Positions 50,146 to 60,585 are shown, counted from the first letter of the stretch. The stretch is DNA of 64,000 nt from Meghimatium bilineatum (GCA_034231615.1 CM067307.1:2700647-2764646), one strand, 5' to 3'. Numbers and translations: made by a program. Notes: generated by a model from the letters alone, not told the origin.

Positions 50146-50275
50146 TATTATACCATATATGTGTAACACACCTATCACAACATTGTATTAGACCATATGT
50201 GTGTAACACAACTATCATAACATTGTATTAGACCATATGTGTGTAACACAACCATCACAACATTATTTGAACGAT
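50146..50275. repeat. 40-bp minisatellite right of the hAT
   Basis: Three copies of a 40-bp unit: TATTAGACCATATGTGTGTA followed by ACACAACTATCATAACATTG. The same unit, degraded, lies left of the hAT, so the transposon split this array. Confidence 0.85.
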
Positions 50276-50310
50276 GTGTGAAGTAGTTGATTTAATATGG
50301 AACTGTTATC

Positions 50311-50467
50311 TTCTTCTTCTTCTTTAGCGTTCATTCTCACACTCCCGCTGGATCTAGCAGGACCATGGTCCTACTAGATTTCCAGCAGGATGTAATCCAG
50401 AGAATGGAAATGAGTTGTGTCGCCATTTTATTTGCTCCAATGGCACGACACATCCGTCTTCGGCGGA
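50311..50467 (-). mobile_element. SINE-like element, copy 1, with target duplication
   Basis: A 157-bp element on the minus strand, from CTCCGCCGAAGACGGATG to a (GAA)n tail after GAATGAACGC. It is flanked by an exact 11-bp direct repeat GAACTGTTATC (50300-50310 and 50468-50478), the target duplication of a retrotransposed copy. A second copy at 51692-51854 starts at the same 5' point, which favours a SINE over a randomly truncated LINE. I see no convincing tRNA A and B boxes. Confidence 0.75.
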
Positions 50468-50577
50468 GAACTGTTATCAATAAATAAACAAAGAACAACT
50501 GGACACTCTAATCAGATGACAAAGAAAAAATGAAAATGCTGATGTCAATAAAAAGGACTAAACAATAAATATACTGC

Positions 50578-50797
50578 CTACTGTCATACTATCATACTGC
50601 TAACTATCATAGTATCATATTGTCTAATGTCATACAATCTACTATCACACTGCCTACTATCATACTATCATACTGCCTACTATCATACTATCATACTGCC
50701 TACTATCATACTATCACACTGCCTACTATCATACTATCACACTGCCTACTATCATACTATCATACCGACTACTATCATACTATCATACTGCCTACCA
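50578..50797. repeat. 23-bp minisatellite
   Basis: About nine copies of ACTGCCTACTATCATACTATCAT with small variants. The Leu/Ser/Tyr-rich open frames across it are repeat artefacts. Confidence 0.9.
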
Positions 50798-51232
50798 TTT
50801 CTGTGGAGTCGGGAGCGGTTGCTTGTCACGTAGAGAAATTGTTCAATCAAATGAGATCGTCTCAATGTTTGATCAACTTATGTCATGTGTTTATACATTT
50901 TATTTTGGCTAGATTTATTGACACAGTAAATGAACATATGTTATAGTCGTTTTATTTTAAAATTCGTAAATCCCACATTCAAGCGAATATTTCAGAAACT
51001 GTCTGTTTGACCGCAGAGATTATTGGAATCCAACTTTTTAATTCGAATCAAATCTTAAAAAAATGTTTGTTCTTCTACAAATGTTAGTAATTTAGCATGA
51101 TTCCTCTATAACGTATATACATATGCACTGAGTAGGATATATGTTTTATTGTATTCATTCGAGTCATATAAATGTGATAAAATCATTCTATACAAAGTAA
51201 AAATGCTATGTTAGAACAGAAAACAGCATTTC
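50798..51232. other. Unassigned stretch
   Basis: No supportable coding sequence or repeat. Confidence 0.4.
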
Positions 51233-52250
51233 AGAATGGTTGCTGTGATTACTGGTGTTAAACAAGGCTGCACTAAGTGAACATTACTATTCAATATCGC
51301 AATTGAACAGGCCATGAGAAAAAGCTCATCCAACGCACATTTAGGAATTAAATGGATAAATAAAACAAAATTAAAAGACCTTGATGTTGCTGATGATCTT
51401 GCACTATTGAGTGAAAACCATCAAGATGAACAATAAAAACTGATAGATTAAAACCATAGATTAAAACCATAGTTTAAATGGACAACAACTTGAACTATTA
51501 CACAAATGTCCATATCTAGGAAGCAAATTAACACTCGACGGCGATGTCATGTCGGAAATTACAACTCGCATTGCATTAGCTTCAAATGCGTTTAACAGAC
51601 TGTCTAATATCTGGAGGTCAAAGTCAATCAGCACAAGCACGAAAATACGTTTATTTAACTCCTGCGTTATTCTGGTGCTATAATATGGATATCCTGCCGA
51701 AGGCGGATGTTTTGGGCCTTTGGAGCAAATAAAACGGCAACACAACGCATTTCCATTCTCTGGACTACATCCTGCTGGAAATCTAATAGAACCATTGTCC
51801 TGCTACAAAAGAGATCCAACGGGATTTGAAAATGAACGAAGAAGAAGAAAAAAAGTTGTGAGAGCTGGAAAAGTTCATCTTCAGAAAAGAAACTACTGAG
51901 TTTCGAGAAGAAATGTCTTCGTAGGATAACTAACACACATTAGAATGATTTCAAATCGAATGAAAAATCAGAGAAGAGACGAATCTAAACTTCATCACAG
52001 ATGTTATCAAAAAACGTCGTTAGTCCTACATCGGGCATGTCTTACGCGCAGACATCAACAGAATACACCACCAATCTCTTGAATGGATACCTACAGGTAA
52101 AAGAGCCAGGGGTAGACCAAAAGAAACACTCAGAAGAACAATCAATATACATACTATTCAAGAACTGCAAAGAATAGCTTTGAACAGACAGAATTGGAGA
52201 GATCTGACATCCGCCCTATGCGCTAACTTCAGCGTTAGAGGAAAATGAAT
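51233..52250 (+). mobile_element. LINE 3' fragment interrupted by a SINE-like element
   Basis: Decayed RT reads GVKQGC, then LLFNIAIEQAMRKS, LKDLDVADDLALLS (active site ADD near 51390), CPYLGSKLTLDGDV and NRLSNIWRSKS. The SINE-like element at 51692-51854 interrupts it at the 'YGAETW' region. After the gap come KKLLSFEKKCLRRITNTH, WIPTGKRARGRPKETLRRTI and RQNWRDLTSALCANFS, ending at a TGAATGA tail. Frames change repeatedly. It is a third LINE family, distinct from the unit LINE. Clade uncertain (RTE/CR1-like). Confidence 0.75.
51692..51854 (+). mobile_element. SINE-like element, copy 2, inside a LINE
   Basis: It matches 50311-50467 in the opposite orientation: CTGCCGAAGGCGGATG, then GGAGCAAATAAAACGG, CATTTCCATTCTCTGGA and TACATCCTGCTGGAAATCTA, ending GAACGAAGAAGAAGAAAAAAAG. 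It splits the RT of the surrounding LINE and so is younger than it. I could not identify a clear target duplication. Confidence 0.7.
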
Positions 52251-52808
52251 GAATGGTTGTTTGTGTATACGGCTGTTCTTGTTTTACTCCCTTCTTTGCT
52301 AGTATGTCTGCCTTATCACTGTCAGGTGTGTTTGGGTAGCCATGAATCAACTTCATAACAATGTTGACTTCATAAGATCTAAGTAGGTGGTTGTCATGGT
52401 GATATATTTCAACTAGCTCATGTTTACAATGTCCATCACATTCTAGTGCTTGAAGAGCAGCCATAGAATCTGTAAAAATCATAATGTTTTGAACTTTTGA
52501 TGGAAAGGCATCAAATTTGGTCTTCAATTGATTGTGATTGGTACAAGGAAACTTCTAGTAATGATATTTCAGCTTCATAGTTAGAACATATCTCCCCACA
52601 GGCATCACACAACTCATCAGATGTTTTGTCAGGATTTTCTATATAGACACCATGACCTGCTTTGATGGTGGCTTTGAAAACAGACACATCAGTATAGACA
52701 TGAATCCACTGTTCTGGGTAGGTGGATATTGTTTTCTGTGTTGCTTTCATAAAACTTACTGGGTCGGAACTTTTCGTTGCATTATCTCTTAATTGTGTCT
52801 TGATTTCT
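52251..52808 (-). pseudogene. I-clade LINE, RNase H segment
   Basis: The minus strand gives WIHVYTDVSVFKATIKAGHG (RNase H, with Val in place of the usual Gly of TDGS), CSNYEAEI with the conserved Glu, and NIMIFTDSMAALQALE with the conserved Asp, then a weakened GYPNTPDSDKADILAK. It is close to the plus-strand copy at 54718-56090. Its 3' end is cut at 52250 by the plus-strand LINE. Confidence 0.8.
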
Positions 52809-53240
52809 ATTTTGTCTGTTGTCTTTCCCCAGGTGGTTTGTGATCCACTCTTGCCGGTAAGCGTAGTGGTGATTGGAGCTCGAGCTTGCGTTATATTGCC
52901 AGATGTGTGGCCTCGGCTGTGCTATGACCGTGTCTGTACAGGATGTCCCTGACGTTTTCTATCCATCTTTTCCGTGGTTTTCCTCTCGCTTTGTACCCTG
53001 ATCTCATTTGGTTATATGCTTGTACGGGCAACTTTTCGTGATGCATTCTCACAATGTGGCTAAACCACTTGATCTGTTCTCTCTCTATGTAATTTTTACA
53101 AGATATTATACCTATTCCTTCCCTGATATATTCATTTCACAATCTATCAAGCCTGGTGACCCCGGCAGCTTTACTCAAACATTTCATCTCGCATGTCACT
53201 ATTTTTCTGTAATGTGAAGATGAGAAAGACCAGGTTTAAT
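52809..53240 (-). mobile_element. RTE-like LINE 3' end inserted into the I-clade LINE
   Basis: The minus strand reads YRKIVTCEMKCLSKAAGVTR, GIGIISCKNYIEREQIKWFS, then ARGKPRKRWIENVRDILYRH, ending CCTGGGGAAAGACAACAGAC. It belongs to the same family as the unit LINE. Both borders carry TTGATTTCT (52800-52808 and 53241-53249), a 9-bp target duplication in the host LINE. The RT core is missing (5' truncation) and there are a few stops. Confidence 0.8.
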
Positions 53241-53690
53241 TTGATTTCTGGCAACTTAAAATATGCGTGTGTTGATAAATATTTTTCTATTCTTTGCAGT
53301 TCTTGACTCTTATCTGGGAGGTGATAGCTGTCTTTTATTTAATTGACATGACCGAGGACTGACTTTTGTTTTATTCTGTGGTATAGTTGCCAGTTTTCTA
53401 CAAGTTATTTATTTTGGTGATCTGTGTTCATTCTTTTGTTTCTCTCATAAGCCTACATTGCAGCCATATCTCTCCGCATCTCAAGGGGTTTCACATTTGT
53501 ATGTATTTCTCATGCAGCCGCTGGTGTAGATCTCATTTCTTCACTAATAAGGTGTATGACATTGTTCTGTACTCTGTCTAGAGATTCTACATTTGTTGTG
53601 GAACATGTTGTGAGGAGTACACTGTTGTATTCTAAAGCAGAACGTATGTAACCAAGATATGCAATATGTATATTGAATTTCATTTGTATT
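53241..53690 (-). pseudogene. I-clade LINE, RT C-terminal segment
   Basis: The minus strand gives YIRSALEYNSVLLTTCSTTN, ESLDRVQNNVIHLISEEMRS and PLEMRRDMAAM, then a segment leading into the RNase H on the far side of the RTE insertion. Plus-strand 54780-55020 is the matching region of the other copy. Confidence 0.75.
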
Positions 53691-54140
53691 TTTGTTTTTG
53701 CAAAAACAACAAAATCTCTGTCTTACATTGCAAGTGTCGTTGAAAGTCGTATTCGACGTGTGGTTATTGTGTTATCGTTTTAGTTTCTTGGAATTTGCAT
53801 TAATAAATAAGTAGAAACGAATTTTAAGTACACATTTATTACAATGTAGGAAGTTACCATCTTACGTTACAAACATTTATGTAAAGAATCTAAGATGGTA
53901 CATTTATATTATAATTTTAATAATCTTTAAAAAGCGAACTCTCTTTGCTCAATCTTTCTTGGATAAATAATCTTTTTTTCACGTTGGATGAAACAGGACT
54001 TAAAAAGCACTCATGTCAATCAAGGAAGAAAAATGAAAGTTCATTTTGACATAGAAGGACAGAGGGGAATATTGAAAATATTTGATAAAATGAACTTGTT
54101 CCACTTCGGAAATCAAAAGTAAAATTACAGATCTATTGAG
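53691..54140. other. Unassigned stretch
   Basis: No recognisable coding sequence. It may include more decayed LINE or transposon flank. Confidence 0.4.
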
Positions 54141-54717
54141 ATATTGAAAATTTGTCTGTGGAAAATTGTAAGAACTGTCGGCGTCTCTTTCAGAAAAACC
54201 TTAGGCGGCAGAAATATTATTTGTGAAAAGTCACACTTGACTGCTGCCCGAAGTAAATACCGAGACAGATCCGGAAGCTGAGAAGCCAAGTTTATCATAT
54301 TGTATATTTGGACGAAACTTGGCTCAATGTTCACCACACAAATACTAAAGAATGACAATCAGTGGACGGTGAACATAATATAAACATTCCAAGCAGCAAA
54401 CGCAGACTGGAAGTAATAACAGAGGTCTAGTCTATGGAGGTGGACTTTTTTGCGATCAAAATGTACATTTGGTAAGGACTATCATACTGAAATGGATGGA
54501 TATAATTTCAGGCATTGGATGGAGAACACTCTTCTTCCGATTATGGAAGGACCACTATGTTTAGTAACGAATACTGCTTCCTATCACAACGAAGTATCAT
54601 CCGAAGACCAATGCATAAAATACAAAATAAAAACAAAAACAAATGAAGACATGTCTTACCGATAAAATTGTCAATTTCGATGATACTTTTTTGATTCTCG
54701 AAGTGTTACAACTTGTA
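54141..54717 (+). pseudogene. DDE transposase remnant 1 (Tc1/mariner-superfamily type)
   Basis: The plus strand reads VYLDETWLNVHHTNTKE (around 54300-54350), a first-Asp DDE motif, then in another frame GKDYHTEMDGYNFRHWMENT, LLPIMEGPLCL and NTASYHNE (54470-54600). In related transposases the latter motif is typically VMDNASYHS. Here the catalytic Asp is replaced. The remnant is cut at about 54717 by the I-clade LINE. No terminal inverted repeats were found. Confidence 0.65.
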
Positions 54718-56090
54718 AATCTCAATTTGAGTGCAGAACAATGCCTACATCTTATTAGTGGAGCAATGGGATCTACACTAGCGGCTGCTTGTGAAATACA
54801 TACAAATGTAGAACCCCTTGAGATGCGGAGAGATATGGATGCGATGGAGGCTTATGAAAAAAACAAAAGAAGGAACAAAGACCACCCAAATAAAAAAGTT
54901 ATGGAAAACTGGCAACCAAACTACAAAATAAAACAAAAGTAATTCCTGAGCCATGTCAATGAAATAAAAGACAGCTATCACTTCCCAGACAAGAGATAAG
55001 AACTGCAAGGAGTAGAAAATGGTTACCACTACATGCAGGTTTTAAATTGCCGGAAATCAAGACACAATTAAGAGATAATGCAACGAAAAGTTTCGACCCA
55101 ATAAATCTTATGAAAGCAACAGAAAATAATAGACACCTACCCAGAACAATTATTCATTTCTATACTGATGGGTCTTTCTTTCAAAGCCACCATCAAAGCA
55201 GGTCATGGTGTCTATATAGAATATCCAGACAAAACATCTGATGAGTTGTGTGATGCGTGTAGAAAGATATGTTCTAACTATAACGCTGAAATAACAGCAA
55301 TAGAAGTTGCCTTGTACCACCTGAAAACCATATTTGATTTCTTTCCATCAAATGTCCAAAACATAGTGATTTGTACAGACTCTATGTCGGCATTTCAAGC
55401 ACTAGAATGTGTTTGTCATTGTAAGCCTAAGCTGGTTGAAATATATCACCATGCCAACCAGCTGCTTACATCGTACGAAGGCAACATGGTTATGCAGTGG
55501 ATTCCGGGCCACTCAAAAACACCTGGCAATGGCAAGGAGGAGAGACTAGAAAAGATTAAAGCTCAACAAGAACAGCCATATATACAAACAACCACGCACA
55601 CAGTTAAAATGATATTGAAATCTGTGAACAGAGAAAATTAGATGCACAGATGTGCCATGGGAAAAACTGAGAGGGAAATCTATAAATATATGACCAACTC
55701 AAATCCTAAAGACAACATCATCCTCCTGGGAAGAAACGACCAGAGTATTATTTTCCGACATCGCACACACCATGTACAGCGTAACAACCACCCACTGAAC
55801 AGAATACAACCACAACACACTCCAGAGTTCCAGCTGTGCACTCATCCTTATGAAACTGTTGACCACCATCTTTTTTAATACACAGCGCTGGATGACATCA
55901 TAAAAATGCTTTTCCCTCCAGGGCCAGATAAATGGAATAAATTTAATGGAAAAAACAACAGCTTACAAACGCATGTATATATCACACAATGGCATATTGT
56001 CAAAGGGCATCATCCCATGGACCACTGGATCAGCAACACAGCAACCAAACAACCGACTTTTTTTTCAATAAAAATATATAGCTGGTAAGG
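54718..56090 (+). mobile_element. I-clade LINE 3' fragment, plus copy
   Basis: It holds part of the RT C-terminus (54718-55020), RNase H with FKATIKAGHGVYIEYPDKTS, CSNYNAEITAIEV, NIVICTDSMSAFQALE and MQWIPGHSKTPGN (55168-55560), and a terminal Cys/His segment with RHRTHHVQRN and CTHPYETVDHHLF (55642-55878). It ends near the AATAAA-containing tail at about 56075. It interrupts the DDE transposase sequence and is the partner of the minus copy at 52251-53690. Several frame breaks; the residues of the RNase H TDG motif fall across a frameshift near 55170. Confidence 0.8.
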
Positions 56091-56190
56091 ACTTTTTCAA
56101 TAAAAATATATAGCTGGTAAGGACTTTTTCAATAAAAATATATAGCTGGTAAGAACTGTTTCAATAAATATAAATAGCTGGTAAGGACTA
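56058..56190. repeat. 32-bp tandem repeat at the LINE/transposase border
   Basis: Four copies of TTTTTCAATAAAAATATATA followed by GCTGGTAAGGAC. The first part looks like the LINE 3' tail. TGGTAAGGAC is the transposase sequence that follows (compare 54467-54480). Confidence 0.85.
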
Positions 56191-56735
56191 TCATAGAGAA
56201 ATGGATGGGCATATTTTAAGGAATTGTATGGAGAACACTCTTCTTCCAGTTCTGGAAGGACCACTATGTTTAGCAATGAATACTGCTTCCTATCAAAACG
56301 CAGTATTACCGGAAGACAAAATACCAAATGCATCAAATACAAAAAACAAATTAAGACATGACTTACTAAAGAAAATGTCCACTTGGATGACACTTTATTG
56401 AAGCCCGAAGTGTTACAGCTTGTGAAAGAAGACAAAAAAAAACAAAGTTGTATTATATTAAGAAAATCATTCAAAAATATAGCCACACTTCTCCGCGACT
56501 ACCGGCATATCATGCTCACATTAACCGAATAGAGTTAGTTCTGGTTAAGGTCAAAGGGCAAGTTGTGGAACAGAATACAACGTTTAGAATGTTTGATGTT
56601 GAAGCTCTGACACGCGAGTGCCTCACAATAAATAGACGTTGAGTTTTGGAAAAATGTTTTGGATCATGTAATCCGAGAGGAAGATGACAACTGGCACCGA
56701 GATGGATGACAATTTCTGCAACCATTAACAATAAT
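56165..56735 (+). pseudogene. DDE transposase remnant 2
   Basis: It overlaps in content with remnant 1 (YHREMDGHILRNCMENTLLP, LEGPLCLAMNTASYQN) and continues to the third catalytic region LPAYHAHINRIELVLVKVKG (56490-56560), FRMFDVEALTREC and FWKNVLDHVIREEDD. The usual motif LPPYHxxxNPIELxWxxxK is changed at several positions. Multiple stops and frame changes. Confidence 0.7.
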
Positions 56736-57899
56736 CAACCTCTTGAAATAATCAGATTCGAAATTGTGGAGAAATTATTTCGTGGTCAGACCACATAATG
56801 ACCCTACATAAATAAGTGTATGTTGAGCAGACCATTAGGTACATATACAGTGGCAACAGAATGCCATCTTAAATCGGCTAAAATAATATACAGTATTTAA
56901 GCGTAGTTATGAAACCCGTGTGTCTAATGGTGACCAAAATGCATACCAACTACATATAGCAGTGAGATTCAGTATTGCACATACGAGTAAAGAACATATA
57001 CAATTGACAACATATACAGAAATTTGACCTAACAAGTATTTTTAGACATGAGCCTTTGAATGCAAAGTTACTTGACAGTAACATGTTTACTGTAATATCT
57101 AAAAGTTAACCCCCGCTTATTTGCAATGGACTACAAACGTCAAAGAATTTCGAGGACATGCACAATCTAGAGCAGGTATGGACTAAATAATAAAATTATT
57201 TTTGCGTCGGATAAAGTCTAATATCGAATGACAAAGATCTCTGCAATGAAATAGACCGTTTCTGAGATATTCGAATGAATTTGTAATTATGAATGTATAA
57301 ACGGATAAAGAATATTTCTCTAAACCTTCCCTTCGTATGGTCCACACGGTGCGTCTATATATTATTTATAACTGTCTGCGACAGCATTCTTTATTACAAT
57401 CGTTATCAATAAAGTGAGTTTAGAAATAAATTAATGTCCAACATTGGAGGTCTATCAAATGACAGGAGGTTCTATGATTGTATTGAAATATTTTATTTGT
57501 ACTATTAATCTTCATTACCTTTATAAATCATTGATTACCATACAGAACTGATCTCATGAAGATGGACGTTTCTTGATGAGATTCTCAAGTGGTTGATGTT
57601 GTCAGAACAGACATTTACAATATTTCTAGTCATAAAATGCCACCTGTTGTAGACAATTGTTTATAATAGTTGAGATTGAGTTGACTGTGAGAATTACGAT
57701 TTCTGTCACGTTAAGTGTTAACTAGGATGTTTTCATGTGTGTACATGACACTTGTGGATATTTACGGCGTAGTGTTTGATCTATTCGTCTTTTGTTCATG
57801 TCCTTGATGGTTGACACCGGACCGCTATGTTTTGTTGACAATTACAATGTTTTGGAGATTCTGAAGATATTTGCTTTAAGTTATTTAGTCTTAAGTACG
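56736..57899. other. Unassigned stretch
   Basis: About 1.2 kb with no recognisable protein, tandem repeat or RNA. Confidence 0.4.
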
Positions 57900-58643
57900 A
57901 AACATCTTCTTGATTTTTGATTAGAAACTGGCTTCTCAGCACATGGGGCATTCCTATAAGTGATTCACCCTCCGTTCCAGCATTCACCCCAGTGTATGTA
58001 GACTATGAGTCCCTGTCAGATGTTGATTATGTGATCTTCGGAACTTCGGGATATGTCTGTTTTATCTCTTATCAGCAATTTGCCGTCTATCGCAGCATTG
58101 CCTGCTATTAAGTTGGCTCTCTTGTTTCCTCTGACCCCAGCGTAACCAGTGCAGTATATCTATATAATTCTATGTACATTTGAGTTGTTTAATAAGGCCA
58201 GCTAGTCATTCCTAAGCATACACTTTTCTATCTTGAGTAACATGCTTTGAGAGCCTGTGAGTATTACAGAGTGTGTTCATGTATCAGTTATCAACCAATT
58301 AAGTGCTGCTGTAACTCCCTCTATCTCCATCCTCATGATCGATGTGATAGTGGAATATGCTGAAGATTTCTCAACCAATATCACGCAGTTTCTGTAGGCA
58401 ACAAAACCCCCAAACGCTTTTATTTGTGTTTCTGTTAACTGAGCAATCTGTGTAAATAATTATGTCGTGTGGTTTCGAGTGTAGCTGGACGAGTGCATTC
58501 ATTGTAACCTGGGCCCAAGCATGCGTCCATTTTTGACTGGCTGTATCTAGCTGTATTATTACTTTACTCGGTGATTTTTTTTTCTCTCCATTTCTTCAAA
58601 TAATAATCAATAGAAGGTGGTACTGCTAGTAGAACATAATTGA

Positions 58644-59045
58644 AAATAATACTCACGTGGAAGACAGGTAATGGAGTCCTACTGGATGACGACTAACACA
58701 CTATCACTGACGGATGTTAACATGAATAAATATGGTACATACAACAAAACACATAACACAGAATATAATCATATAAATGACAATGCACAGAACAAAGTCG
58801 ACGTTTCGGGCCAATATGTCTTTTTCAAGATACGCACATAACATACAAATGTATAAAGTATCTTGAAAAAGGCCTATTTTTCCGAAACGTCGACTTTGTC
58901 CTGGGTATTGTCATTTGTATGATTATATTCTGTGTTTTTTTTTGTTGTAAGCACCATTTTTATTCATTTTAACATCCGCTAGTGATAGTGTGTTAGTCGT
59001 CATCAAGTAGGACTTCATTACCTGTCTTCCACGTGAGTATTATTT
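58644..59045. repeat. Foldback (palindromic) element inside the LINE
   Basis: The left arm (58644-58833) and right arm (58858-59045) are inverted copies of each other with few differences, around a 24-bp loop. The outer ends are AAATAATACTCACGTGG. Each arm carries, near the loop, TCTTGAAAAA...CGAAACGTCGACTTTGTCC, resembling the conserved segment in the Penelope-associated repeats. It has no coding capacity. Confidence 0.85.
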
Positions 59046-59460
59046 CATCAAAAACACATACTCTTTGCAGTTTGTCTTCAGCCTCTGCTTTTCCTTTGAC
59101 TCATCTAGACGTTGGTATAATGGATGGTGGTTGTATTCTGTCACTTCAAGTTACGACCTAGCTTGTGTTACCTGATGTCGCACTCTAATGCTGGGGAGAT
59201 CAAGCAGAAATCCCATAGAAGAGATGGGTGTATCTCTAGTACACCCCAGTACCGCACTAATTGTCTCATATTGAACATTTTCCAATCTATTGACTTGTAT
59301 CTGTGGCAATGTTAGTAGGCCGAGACCATAATCTATGACAGAAATCACCATCAATTGCAGAAGTAGAAAAAGTACCCAATTGCTGTATGTCGAAGCTCGC
59401 CATAACCTTATTAACACTGAGCCCCCTTTTAGCCATCTGAATCATATTTGTGAAGTGCTT

Positions 59461-59710
59461 GTTGAATGAGAGACTTCTATCAAAGATTATCCCAAGATAT
59501 TTAAGGTCCTGTTCTATTTCATTGAATGAGAGACTTCTATCAAAGATTATCCCCAGCTATTTAATTTCTTGTTCTATTTCATTGAATGAGAGACTTCTAT
59601 CAAAGATTATCCCAAGATAGTTAAGTTCTTGTTCTATTTCATTGAATGAGAGACTTCTATCAAAGATTATCCCAAGATTTTTAAGTTCCTGTTCTATTTC
59701 ATTGAATGAG
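59461..59710. repeat. 60-bp tandem repeat within LINE coding sequence
   Basis: Four copies of exactly 60 bp plus a 10-bp remainder. On the minus strand it is a 20-residue in-frame repeat: FNEIEQELKNLGIIFDRSLS. One copy has a stop (EIK followed by TAG). Confidence 0.95.
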
Positions 59711-59806
59711 CCCATGCAAGTGACAGCTGACAGTGTGTCAATGACCAGATTATTATTTAAGGAGTACCAGACGACATTTGTTTTCGAAGGATTTATCACA
59801 GCAGTG

Positions 59807-59990
59807 TGATGGAGCGCATGGCCGTGTGGTTTGAATACCGTTCTCAGAACCTTGAGTTCCCGGGTTCAATCCACGGTTGGGACAGGATTTTTTTCTTTAG
59901 GAGGTGCAATCAAAATCCTTCCTGTACATGTCGCGGCGTCTGCTATGGCAAAGTGGCCATTATTTCCACAGCCTATAGGAAAACATGCAG
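59807..59990 (+). mobile_element. tRNA-derived SINE
   Basis: The head resembles a tRNA gene: an A-box-like TGGCCGTGTGG (59819-59829) and a B-box GGTTCAATCC (59863-59872), spaced as in RNA polymerase III promoters. A non-tRNA body and a short AT-rich tail follow. GCAGTG at both borders (59801-59806 and 59987-59992) may be a short target duplication. It sits inside the minus-strand LINE. It is not a functional tRNA: the acceptor arms do not pair. Confidence 0.7.
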
Positions 59991-60585
59991 TGATGAAAGT
60001 TTTTAAAGTTTTTTATTTTGCACCATATTGTATAGTAGAATATCATCAGAGTATGTTAGAACTCTACAATTGCTTGAGGTTTGCAATTGAGCAATTCTCA
60101 ACGTATATACACACACATTAAACAGCAATGGGTATATTGGAGATCCTTGTGGCAGACCAGGTACTATTGTTCTGCTCACAGACGTCCAAATCCGAACCTC
60201 AGAACAACTTTTCTACAAATTAGCACATTTGCTATCCAGCGTTTGATCCAGGAATGGATATTGTGTTCCATTAGCATGTCGACAAGATGGATGTAACTAA
60301 ATCTATTGTACGCATCTTCTAGGTCTATCGCAGCAACTGCAGATTCTTCTTTATTCTGAAGAGCTTCATAAACTTCATTGCAATAACTGTTGTGTTTATG
60401 ACTGTGTCTCTTCTGTGTCTGTATGCTCCTAGATGTTTTGGCAGAACACCTTTGATCTCTAGTTCCCTGTATATGCGTCTAGCAACAATTCTTTCCAGAA
60501 TCTTACCGTAAACACTCTGCAGTGTGATGATGCGATAAACGTTTATATCCGTAGATCTTTGCATGGTTATGGCATTGGTATAATA

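Larger units (their letters stand above)
57900..60585 (-). mobile_element. LINE with RT and RNase H, carrying nested insertions
   Basis: Reading the minus strand from 60585: RT fingers with ILERIVARRIYRELEIKGVL (about 60510-60450); the palm motif AVAAIDLEDAYNRFS (about 60330-60290); GSPI..LLFN; TYSDDILLY active site (about 60035-60060); INPSKTNVVWYSL (59799 on); the thumb with SVIDYGLGLLTLPQIQVNRL (59335 on); a spacer (YNHHPLYQRLDESKEKQRLK); and RNase H with IIIYTDCSVNRNTNKS (about 58470), SSMRMEIEGVTAALNW and GYAGVRGNKRANLIAGNA (about 58150-58090). The YSDD site and RNase H suggest an R1/I-type clade. It is interrupted by a tRNA-type SINE and by a foldback palindrome, has an internal 60-bp amplification and several stops. 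Confidence 0.75.

Noticed and set aside
50620-50946. 108-codon frame rich in YYHT/LPTIILS
   Set aside because: It is produced by the 23-bp minisatellite.
59819-59880. A functional tRNA gene
   Set aside because: A and B boxes are present but the acceptor stem does not close and non-tRNA sequence follows. It is a SINE head.
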